Shown one piece after another: positions 1-5,825 of a stretch of 10,829 bases of DNA. The position numbers and the translations under genes are program-made. This DNA comes from Prevotella sp. UBA5379 (GTDB lineage Bacteria; Bacteroidota; Bacteroidia; Bacteroidales; Bacteroidaceae). Under the pieces are notes generated by a model. That model did not search any database and had not been told where the DNA came from. It saw nothing but the letters and a program-made list of their open reading frames with translations. The DNA is taken from NCBI GenBank assembly GCA_002409785.1, contig DHOX01000092.1:22372-33200 (forward strand), given 5' to 3'. Positions within the stretch are counted from its first letter, which is position 1; each line of letters opens with the position of its first letter.

Positions 1-28
1 GTTTTCTTTTACAGGTCAGTTCATTCAA

Positions 29-1078
29 TCACTTGATGCCTCTTTCATTTAAGGCCTTGGAATACCTGGCTGCATTTTGCAGATGCTCGCTATAGGTGCG
101 GGCAAAATTATGGGTGCCGCTGAAATCTTCTTTCGCACACATGTACAAGTAGTTGTGGTGCACATAATTGAGTACCGCGTCTATTCCGGCTACCGTAGGG
201 ATACAGATCGGGCCGGGGGGCAGTCCCGGATTTTTATAAGTATTATAAGGACTGTTAATGTACAGAAGATTGTTATAAATACGTTTTAAATCAAATCGTT
301 TCCAGGCAAACTTGATGGTCGGATCGGATTGCAAGGGCATGCCGTCGGGATACTTGGCACTGCGTACTTTCAACCGGTTATAGTATAAGCCGGCTATCAT
401 GGGCTTTTCTGCGTCATTATTCGTTTCTGAATCTACAATACTGGCCAGGGTGATCACCTGGACGGGGGTGAACCCCATCGCTTCAGCTTTCTTGATGCGT
501 TCAAAATTCCAGAACTTCTTGCTTTCCTTTTGCATCCTGTCCAAAAATCTAGGGATACTGATATCCCAGTAGACATCGTAGGTGTTCGGGATGAACATGC
601 AGGCAATCGTTGTCGTATCATAACCGTAATGCCTGCAGACTTGTTCATTTGTCAGAGAATCATAAAGTTGTTCTTCGTCCAGCATCAGCTTTTTACTTAC
701 ATCGTAGGAGAGGTCTCCGATGGTTCTTACTGCTGAGGGGATGGACAGGTCTACGGGAGTCTGCTGCCCGTTTCTCAAATGGCGGAAAAGGGTCAGGGCA
801 CCTTCTCCCTTACGTATGGCATAACGCCCTGTGCGGATATGCTGGGCATAATCGAAATGGCGGGCAAGGGTTCGGAAGGCGAAGAAACTATGGGCGTTGG
901 CTATCGGACGGAGTTTGTCATATACGGAATCAATGCTATCATCCTTGTCTATATAAAGATAGGACGTTTCTGATTTTGCGGAAAAAGAAGAGAAGAAGTA
1001 GTAGTACACTACTCCTAAGATCACCACCAAGCATATTGCTATGGCGGTAATATACTTCTTACATGTCTGATGTTTCAT
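29..1078 (-). CDS. mltG: Endolytic murein transglycosylase MltG (YceG-like)
   Basis: This 349-residue inner-membrane protein is expected to cut nascent peptidoglycan strands inside the chain and so set glycan length. Residues 10-30 form one N-terminal membrane helix after a short basic cytoplasmic tail; the rest is periplasmic. A LysM-like segment spans about 40-110. The YceG catalytic domain follows: the conserved IPNTYDVYW stretch is at 163-171, the active-site signature ASIVDSET at 212-219 with the probable catalytic glutamate E218, the LQSDPT motif at 249-254, and SPYNTYKNPGLPPGPI at 276-291. All landmarks of the family are present at normal length, so it should be active. The stop lies 28 bases from the window edge, so its downstream partner is not visible. 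It is divergent from the CBM20-HAD gene. The start was chosen because the membrane helix begins directly after it and a TATCTTTG box lies just upstream. Confidence 0.95.
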   Translation of the reverse strand: MKHQTCKKYITAIAICLVVILGVVYYYFFSSFSAKSETSYLYIDKDDSIDSVYDKLRPIANAHSFFAFRTLARHFDYAQHIRTGRYAIRKGEGALTLFRHLRNGQQTPVDLSIPSAVRTIGDLSYDVSKKLMLDEEQLYDSLTNEQVCRHYGYDTTTIACMFIPNTYDVYWDISIPRFLDRMQKESKKFWNFERIKKAEAMGFTPVQVITLASIVDSETNNDAEKPMIAGLYYNRLKVRSAKYPDGMPLQSDPTIKFAWKRFDLKRIYNNLLYINSPYNTYKNPGLPPGPICIPTVAGIDAVLNYVHHNYLYMCAKEDFSGTHNFARTYSEHLQNAARYSKALNERGIK

Positions 1079-1101
1079 TTTTTTGTCTTTAGAAATCGGT
1101 G

Positions 1102-1109
1102 CAAAGATA
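1102..1109 (-). promoter_or_regulatory. Candidate Bacteroidetes -7 box for mltG
   Basis: Read on the minus strand this is TATCTTTG, a full match to the Bacteroidetes -7 consensus TAnnTTTG. It lies 23 bases before the mltG ATG, which allows a leader of about 17 bases. I see no convincing -33 TTTG at the usual spacing, so this is a motif-and-position call only. Confidence 0.5.
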
Positions 1110-1154
1110 GTAATAAATTAAGAAACATGAGTGAAGAATTATTATTTATTTTTA

Positions 1155-1162
1155 TACCTTTG
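1155..1162 (+). promoter_or_regulatory. Candidate Bacteroidetes -7 box for the CBM20-HAD gene
   Basis: TACCTTTG fits TAnnTTTG exactly and ends 17 bases before the ATG at 1180, so transcription would start about 10 bases before the start codon. No clear -33 TTTG is present. Together with the minus-strand box at 1102-1109 it makes a compact divergent promoter region of about 100 bp. Confidence 0.5.
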
Positions 1163-1179
1163 CATAAAAATAATGGTGT

Positions 1180-2646
1180 ATGAAATTAGAGTTTAGTATT
1201 GTGTATCATACTGAATGGGGACAGTCTGTTCATGTTGTTCTCAATTATATCAGCAACAACGGTCGCAAGAGCAAGATGGAGTTTCTCTTGCACACGGGTG
1301 ACGGATATTTATGGACACTGGAGACTTCGGTAGTCGATTTTCATCAGTCTCCCTCAGCCTATATCTGCTATTGGTATCAGGTAGAAGATGAGAAAGGGAA
1401 AGTGCTCAGAAGGGAGTGGACACAGTCTTACAGGATTTATACTTATGATCCTACGAAAGATTATACTTTCCAGGATTCCTGGCGTGATATACCTTATCCT
1501 TATTGTACCCTTTCTGAATCCATGAATGAGGAGGATCATGGCTCGCTGGAATCCAGTCAATTGCTTCCTCATGACAATATCGTCATCTATGACCGGACAA
1601 TACTTTTCCGCGTCTCAGCTCCTAATTTGCGGGAAAATGAGTCGGTGGCGATCTGTGGCAATCATGCTGTTTTAGGCAGCTGGAATCCGAAACGCTATCT
1701 GCTGATGAAGTGTGTCTCGCAGCATGAGTGGCTTCTGAGCGTTGACGTATTTGCCGTGAACACTTCCCTGGAATATAAATATGTCGTAATCAATAATGAT
1801 ACCCGCAGCCTCAGGCAGTGGGAGACAGGAGAGAACAGAACGGTGGAGGTCAGCAATATTACGGATAATCATGTGCTGGTAGTCGATGGTGGCCTGCTGA
1901 GAGTTAAGGATAGTTCTCTGGAAGCCCGCATTACGGTGGAAACGGACCAGCCTGATAAGGTGATGAATGCTTTGTATCATTTGCCGGTCAGAATCAAAAA
2001 ATTCAATTGGTTCCAGTCTTATGATACTTATGTCTTTGACCTGGACGGTACTTTGCTGAATACTCTTCGTGACCTGGCAGCGAGTTGCAATTATGCCCTT
2101 CATACTGCCGGGATGCCGGAACGGACTATAGAAGAGGTCCGCAGGTTCGTGGGAAATGGTGTGAAAAAACTCATGGAGCGTGCCATCCCGGGGGGACTGG
2201 ATAATCCTGAATTCGATTCCACTTACCAGATCTTCCGGAAGCATTATCTCCTTCACAGTCTAGACACAACACAACCTTATCCGGGGATTCCTGAAATGTT
2301 GAAACGACTGGTGGATAAGGGAAAGGGGGTGGCTGTCGTAAGTAATAAGTTTTATGCTGCCACACAGGAACTTTGCCGGCACTTTTTCCCCCAGGTAAAG
2401 GTGGCAATAGGTGAGCGGGAAAATATTCAGAAAAAACCGGCTCCTGATACGGTCCTGGAAGCCTTGAGACAACTCGGCGTCTCTCGCTCACATGCGGTCT
2501 ATATAGGTGACAGCGATGTGGATATTATGACCGCCCGTAATTGCAAAATGCCGTGCATAAGTGTACTCTGGGGATTCCGTAACCGGGAATTCCTGATCGA
2601 ACACGGAGCTACTACTTTAGTAGAATCACCGGAGGAAATTTTCTGA
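1180..2646 (+). CDS. Tandem CBM20 starch-binding domains fused to a HAD (Gph-like) phosphatase
   Basis: The protein has 488 residues in two unlike halves. Residues 1-100 resemble the first starch-binding domain of Bacteroidetes 4-alpha-glucanotransferase (MalQ), opening with MKLEFSIVYHTEWGQ. Residues 139-240 form a second CBM20-like domain with its hallmarks: GNHAVLGSWNP (160-170), the strand LEYKYVV (197-203) and WETGENR (214-220). The amylomaltase barrel expected next is absent. From about 281 to 488 there is instead a complete HAD domain: DLDGT (287-291, nucleophile D287 and acid D289), an alpha-helical cap, S388 in VVSNK, K419 in KKPAPD, and GDSDVD (443-448). This is the pattern of phosphoglycolate phosphatase (Gph). 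The linker (241-280) contains Met262, which could be the old start of a free-standing phosphatase. There is no signal peptide, so it should be cytoplasmic. Binding to glycogen or starch and acting on a sugar phosphate or phosphoglycolate is inference. The fusion is in frame throughout with no sign of decay. Confidence 0.85.
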   Translation: MKLEFSIVYHTEWGQSVHVVLNYISNNGRKSKMEFLLHTGDGYLWTLETSVVDFHQSPSAYICYWYQVEDEKGKVLRREWTQSYRIYTYDPTKDYTFQDSWRDIPYPYCTLSESMNEEDHGSLESSQLLPHDNIVIYDRTILFRVSAPNLRENESVAICGNHAVLGSWNPKRYLLMKCVSQHEWLLSVDVFAVNTSLEYKYVVINNDTRSLRQWETGENRTVEVSNITDNHVLVVDGGLLRVKDSSLEARITVETDQPDKVMNALYHLPVRIKKFNWFQSYDTYVFDLDGTLLNTLRDLAASCNYALHTAGMPERTIEEVRRFVGNGVKKLMERAIPGGLDNPEFDSTYQIFRKHYLLHSLDTTQPYPGIPEMLKRLVDKGKGVAVVSNKFYAATQELCRHFFPQVKVAIGERENIQKKPAPDTVLEALRQLGVSRSHAVYIGDSDVDIMTARNCKMPCISVLWGFRNREFLIEHGATTLVESPEEIF

Positions 2647-2691
2647 ACTTGATTAAACTTGAAGGCACACTCATCCTTGCAGGCAAAACCC

Positions 2692-2750
2692 TTCTGACAG
2701 AAATAAGAACTTTCTGACAGAGAATTTTGCAGATTGCATGGAATTCTGAC
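2692..2750. repeat. Three spaced TTCTGAC repeats in the convergent gap
   Basis: TTCTGACAGA occurs at 2692-2701 and again at 2712-2721, and a shorter TTCTGAC at 2744-2750. Start-to-start spacings are 20 and 32 bases, close to two and three helical turns. The sites lie after the stop of the CBM20-HAD gene and next to the 3' end of the LytTR gene. LytTR proteins generally bind pairs of direct repeats about two turns apart, so these could be operator sites, but the position downstream of both genes is odd. No terminator hairpin is evident in this gap. Confidence 0.4.
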
Positions 2751-2751
2751 C

Positions 2752-3111
2752 TTACAGGGAATGTAATTCGATATACTCCTGGACAGCTATCTTGTAGGTA
2801 TCAGAAATAGGGATAAAAGTTTCGTTGAATCTGATCCTGAACCGGTCTATCATGGGAATAGAAGGCATGTGCACAATGTAGGAACGGTGTACACGCATGA
2901 ATTCCGGACGAGGCAGGAAATTATCCAGCCTTTTCATGTTCATCAGACAAACAACCGGTTTGAGGTTACCTTTCAGAAAGAATTTCACATAGTCTTTCTG
3001 TCCCATAATGTAAAGGATGTCGTCAAATTTGATTTGTACAGTTTTGTACTCACTGTTGACAAAAAAGAAGCGGTCCTCTTTTATTAACCCTTTTTTCTTT
3101 TGTTCTTCCAT
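2752..3111 (-). CDS. Stand-alone LytTR-type DNA-binding protein
   Basis: At 119 residues this is essentially one LytTR domain preceded by a short basic tail. Visible features of the family are FFFVNSEYKTVQIKFDDILYI (15-35), the YVKFFL strand (41-46), the MRVHRSYIVH stretch (72-81) and the closing IPISDTYK (100-107). Response regulators of the LytR/AlgR class carry a phosphoacceptor receiver before this domain; none is present here and no sensor kinase is encoded nearby. It is therefore probably a DNA-binding regulator controlled by abundance or by a partner protein. Its targets are unknown; candidates are its own upstream palindrome and the TTCTGAC repeats beyond its stop. It sits 151 bases downstream of ribE on the same strand, so co-transcription is possible but not shown. 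Confidence 0.88.
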   Translation of the reverse strand: MEEQKKKGLIKEDRFFFVNSEYKTVQIKFDDILYIMGQKDYVKFFLKGNLKPVVCLMNMKRLDNFLPRPEFMRVHRSYIVHMPSIPMIDRFRIRFNETFIPISDTYKIAVQEYIELHSL

Positions 3112-3169
3112 ATCTATAAATCTATATGTTTTATTAAAAATAGAGGTATATATCTTTTTTCTCCCCTAA

Positions 3170-3216
3170 GTTTATTAAACGTTGCCACTTATAGTCATTT
3201 GACGAACTGTAATGAC
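3170..3216. promoter_or_regulatory. Palindromes upstream of the LytTR gene
   Basis: GTTTATTAAAC (3170-3180) is a perfect odd palindrome about 60 bases before the LytTR start. A second inverted repeat, GTCATT (3194-3199) and AATGAC (3211-3216), lies just above it with an 11-base spacer. Either could be a regulator site in the 151-base gap between ribE and the LytTR gene. I could not identify a convincing TAnnTTTG box here, so the promoter is not placed. Confidence 0.25.
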
Positions 3217-3262
3217 GAAGGTTTATTTTATTGCTCCAAAATTAACATTTGTTTGTTTTCTA

Positions 3263-3868
3263 TTACTTATTAAACTGGTATAGTCTTGCAATGTATTTTC
3301 CAAGTATGTCAAATTCAATGTTCACGATACTGCCGATGTGCATATCACAGAAATTGGTATGGTCATGGGTATACGGTATGATCGCTACTGTAAAGGTGTT
3401 GTCTGTGGGCTGGCATACCGTCAGTGACACGCCGTTTACACTCACTGATCCCTTGTCTACGGTGAGATACCCTTTTTGGGCCATTTCCTGGTTCAGAGGA
3501 TATTGAAAGGTATAGTAGACAGAGCCATCAGCATCTTTCATGTTGATGCATTGTGCGGTCTCGTCTACATGCCCCTGGACGATATGCCCGTCGAGGCGAC
3601 TGTTCAGAGGCATGGACCTTTCTACATTTACTTTGTCTCCGATTTTCAATAACCCGAGGTTGGAACGGTCCAGGGTCTCTTTCATTGCGGTGACGGTATA
3701 GGTGTCGTCCCGTGTCTTCACTACAGTGAGGCATACCCCGTTGTGGCTGATGCTCTGGTCTGTCTTCAGTTCCCTGGCAAAAGGGCAGGTGAATGTGAAA
3801 TCGATATTCCCACGTGTTTTCTTTATAGCTGTTACGGTAGCCATCTCCTCTATAATACCACTAAACAT
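3263..3868 (-). CDS. ribE: Riboflavin synthase (alpha subunit)
   Basis: This enzyme performs the last step of riboflavin synthesis, dismutation of two 6,7-dimethyl-8-ribityllumazines into riboflavin and a pyrimidinedione. The 201-residue protein has the usual two tandem lumazine-binding barrels. The first opens with MFSGIIEE and contains SHNGVCLTV (41-49); SRLDGHIVQGHVDE (90-103) sits between the two; the second contains DKGSVSVNGVSLTV (138-151), which mirrors the first. Length and motifs are typical and nothing is missing. No other riboflavin gene is in the window, so this is an isolated rib gene, as is common in Bacteroidetes. The MFSGI start is the universal family start. A strong terminator hairpin lies only 35 bases upstream, so ribE either starts from a promoter very close to it or depends on read-through. 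Confidence 0.96.
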   Translation of the reverse strand: MFSGIIEEMATVTAIKKTRGNIDFTFTCPFARELKTDQSISHNGVCLTVVKTRDDTYTVTAMKETLDRSNLGLLKIGDKVNVERSMPLNSRLDGHIVQGHVDETAQCINMKDADGSVYYTFQYPLNQEMAQKGYLTVDKGSVSVNGVSLTVCQPTDNTFTVAIIPYTHDHTNFCDMHIGSIVNIEFDILGKYIARLYQFNK

Positions 3869-3895
3869 ATTGATCGGTGTCTTTTATTATGGGTA

Positions 3896-3928
3896 AAACA
3901 AAAAACAGGAATCACTTTGACTCCTGTT
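3896..3928 (-). terminator. Intrinsic terminator just upstream of ribE
   Basis: On the minus strand AACAGGA (3928-3922) pairs with TCCTGTT (3910-3904). Past one mismatch, TCA pairs with TGA inside, leaving a three-base loop. The stem is followed directly by a T-rich run read as TTTTTTGTTTT. This is the form of a rho-independent terminator for minus-strand transcription. It could end the transcript of the HD-domain cluster (stop at 4153), or act as an attenuator in the ribE leader. Confidence 0.7.
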
Positions 3929-3939
3929 CCATTAAGAAA

Positions 3940-4140
3940 GGGGTCGCTCGACGATGTGATGAAAACTCCGAGTTTTTAACATTTGAGTGTACCTTTAGTT
4001 TTTGTAATCCACCGGATTCCAAAGAATTTTTTCACCTGAGCGAATGTTGTGGCCCGCCATAGACTAAAGAACGACCCGGTTTTCGTATTAATTTGATGAG
4101 TATCCCAATCAAATCGAAACGACCCCAATATTTTATCCTT
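3940..4140 (-). other. Non-genic block with GGGTCG inverted repeats and a 54-codon ATG-less open frame
   Basis: This lies between the HD gene and the terminator before ribE. GGGGTCG (3940-3946) is inverted as CGACCCC (4120-4126), and GGGTCGCTC (3941-3949) is matched 8 of 9 by the inverse of GAACGACCC (4069-4077). This gives nested terminal inverted repeats of roughly 137 and 187 bp. On the minus strand one frame is open from 4140 to the TAA at 3976, with only a TTG (4128) as possible start. It reads through SLWRATTFAQVKKFFG and ends KGTLKC; the protein-like look suggests a relic of a coding sequence, perhaps a transposase end. I found no convincing target-site duplication. A small hairpin AAAACT/AGTTTT (3962-3976) follows the stop. 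Alternatives are a MITE-like element, an RNA leader, or ordinary spacer. Confidence 0.35.
4079..4120. repeat. Inverted repeat downstream of the HD gene
   Basis: ATTTGAT (4091-4097) and ATCAAAT (4108-4114) form a 7-bp stem with a 10-base loop. The flanks GTTTTCG (4079-4085) and CGAAAC (4115-4120) can pair further out across a five-base bulge. It is symmetrical and lacks a T run on the minus strand, so it is not a classical terminator. It may protect the 3' end of the HD transcript. Confidence 0.45.
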
Positions 4141-4152
4141 TCATTTACAAAG

Positions 4153-4791
4153 TTACTCATTCTCTTTTAATTCTCCAAATATTCTATGAAATATTTTTCT
4201 CAATTGTACAGGATCATCGATGATATTACGGATTGTATTGAGATTTTTCTCATTAGGACTTCCTGAAATCCATAAGTGGATATATCCGTTGCGGGAATAC
4301 TTTTCATTCATGTGTCTTTGAAAGTTGTCCCATTGTTGTTCTTCTTCTTTTCCCGGATAATTTTCCATCCCGTATTCGATGGCCCGGCGAAATACAATTT
4401 CGGGTTCAAGGTCTCGATCTGCCTCTGCGACGATTTTTCCGTACAGACTTCTTGGGCATCGGCTCATGGAGGCCCTGTGATCCTCTACGGCTTCTTTCAT
4501 CACCTTTATTTGTTCGGGGGTAAACCATTTCCTCAATCGTACATCATTTGCGAGAATCTTTCCTCCGGTAATCTGATGGATGGCCCTTGGTCCTATCATG
4601 CCCAGGTCATGATAGGCTGCGATGGCATAGACCATGTTGATGTTGGCACCTGTAGTACGGGACAGTATGAGGCTGTTTTGTATCACTCGTGTTACGTGTT
4701 CCAGACCGTGGCTCTTTCCGAACTGATTATAGCGGGGCAGAATTTGGGTCTCTATGAATTCCATGAGATCCAGGCTGACTTGTTGTTGCAT
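4153..4791 (-). CDS. HD-domain metal-dependent hydrolase of unknown substrate
   Basis: From the chosen start the protein has 212 residues and no signal peptide or membrane helix. The HD fold's metal ligands are visible: H28/H32 in SHGLEHV, the HD pair H61-D62 in AAYHDLG, H105 in VEDHRAS, and D125/D127 in EADRDLEP. Members of the superfamily are phosphohydrolases acting on nucleotides or other phosphate esters; the substrate here cannot be named. The reading frame is open further upstream to an ATG at 4830, but that would overlap the end of menA by 29 bases. The ATG at 4791, ten bases after the menA stop, begins right before the conserved part and is preferred. The tight spacing makes it the last gene of the menA cluster. 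Whether it serves quinone or isoprenoid metabolism is only suggested by position. Confidence 0.85.
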   Translation of the reverse strand: MQQQVSLDLMEFIETQILPRYNQFGKSHGLEHVTRVIQNSLILSRTTGANINMVYAIAAYHDLGMIGPRAIHQITGGKILANDVRLRKWFTPEQIKVMKEAVEDHRASMSRCPRSLYGKIVAEADRDLEPEIVFRRAIEYGMENYPGKEEEQQWDNFQRHMNEKYSRNGYIHLWISGSPNEKNLNTIRNIIDDPVQLRKIFHRIFGELKENE

Positions 4792-4801
4792 AGGATAATG
4801 T

Positions 4802-5746
4802 TTAGATAAAAATTGCGCTGATGGCCACAATCAATCCAAAGAGGAACATGTTCCGGGCATTCTTGCCAAGGATTCTATTCAGCTCTTTTCCATGATTAAT
4901 TTTTTTCATTAGGCTGTAGGTATAGCAATGTAAGGTGCCGTAAAAGATGAGGAGGGCTACGGCCATCACGATCTTCCATTCTGGAGAAAAGTGATTCAGG
5001 GTATAACTGACGAGGATACCGATCATGATGAGGATGGCTAACAAGCCGTCTGACAGGTACAGCCGTTCGGCGTTGCGTTCTCCGATCCTGACGACCAGTG
5101 TCTTTTTCCCGTCTCGCCGGTCATTGTCCCGGTCCCGGTAATTGTTGACTACTAATAAGGTGTCTATGACTAACCCGCAGGCGATGGATGCTAATAGGAT
5201 CTCTACTGTTATCCGGTGCATCGTGGCCGGCAGCTCCAGATAGTAGGTCAGGCATACCGGGATGATCCCGAAGAACAGGAGGACCAGGATGTCTCCAAGC
5301 CCCATGTAGGATAACCTGGTGGTATAGAGAAAACAGAAAAGGACGCACAGGACGCCGACGGCGATCATCCAGAACCCTCCATAGATAATCAGGGGAAGGC
5401 CGGTCAGGCACGCCAGGATGGTGGTCATGACGATACCTCTCCTCATTTTGGAGAGTGTGATCCATCCTTCTGAGCAGGCTCTTTTCGGACCAAGGCGTGT
5501 CGTCTTGTCATCATTGCCCTTCATGCCGTCAAAGTAATCATTGATAAAGTTGGCATCTATTTGCATGATGAAGGCAAATAGGAAGCACAGGATGGCCGGA
5601 ATGGCTTGGAAAGAACTTGCCCCGGCGTCTCTTAAGGCAAAGCCTGTGCCGATCATGACAGGCACGGCAGCACCTGAAAGTGTTTTAGGACGTGCTGCCA
5701 GAATCCATGCCTTCCATGAGTTTGTTTTAACGTTTGATTCATTCAT
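4802..5746 (-). CDS. menA: 1,4-dihydroxy-2-naphthoate polyprenyltransferase (menaquinone synthesis)
   Basis: MenA attaches the polyprenyl tail to 1,4-dihydroxy-2-naphthoate to give demethylmenaquinone, in the inner membrane. From the chosen start it has 314 residues, normal for the family. Visible features are AARPKTLSGAAVPV (17-30), the first aspartate-rich site NDYFDGMKGNDD (69-80) for Mg-diphosphate binding, and the second site NNYRDRDNDRRDGKKT (201-216). About eight hydrophobic helices are arranged as in UbiA-type prenyltransferases. The frame stays open to 5854, overlapping the porin's 3' end, but the extra 36 residues are hydrophilic and unlike the family, so Met at 5746 is preferred; this leaves a 79-base gap after the porin. 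UbiA relatives exist, but RPKTLSGA and the double-N second motif favour MenA. The HD gene follows after ten bases. Confidence 0.92.
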   Translation of the reverse strand: MNESNVKTNSWKAWILAARPKTLSGAAVPVMIGTGFALRDAGASSFQAIPAILCFLFAFIMQIDANFINDYFDGMKGNDDKTTRLGPKRACSEGWITLSKMRRGIVMTTILACLTGLPLIIYGGFWMIAVGVLCVLFCFLYTTRLSYMGLGDILVLLFFGIIPVCLTYYLELPATMHRITVEILLASIACGLVIDTLLVVNNYRDRDNDRRDGKKTLVVRIGERNAERLYLSDGLLAILIMIGILVSYTLNHFSPEWKIVMAVALLIFYGTLHCYTYSLMKKINHGKELNRILGKNARNMFLFGLIVAISAIFI

Positions 5747-5825
5747 ATTACTTTGTGTTTTATCTTGATCCTGGTTGACAGGAATAGTATAGTATGGTCG
5801 GACCATGGAAGTGGCCTGACCTTGG

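Noticed and set aside
610..1050. Plus-strand 146-codon open frame opposite mltG
   Set aside because: It lies wholly antisense to a clear mltG, has no recognisable domain and unlikely composition; it is a shadow frame.
1672..2256. Minus-strand 194-codon open frame inside the CBM20-HAD gene
   Set aside because: It is antisense to a well-supported coding region and its translation shows no domain or motif; it is a shadow frame.
1180..2646. Annotation as 4-alpha-glucanotransferase
   Set aside because: Only the N-terminal starch-binding part resembles MalQ. The catalytic barrel is absent and the C-terminal half is a HAD phosphatase.
3869..4152. FMN riboswitch upstream of riboflavin synthase
   Set aside because: Neither strand shows the conserved RFN segments (such as the CAGGGTGAAATTCCC and CGGCGGT stretches). 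Only the terminator-like hairpin fits the expectation.
4276..4809. Plus-strand 177-codon open frame opposite the HD gene
   Set aside because: The HD protein on the other strand has all its metal-binding motifs. This frame is a long shadow with no recognisable feature.
4792..4830. 13-residue extension of the HD protein into menA
   Set aside because: It would overlap menA by 29 bases, while the ATG at 4791 sits ten bases after the menA stop, directly ahead of the conserved domain.
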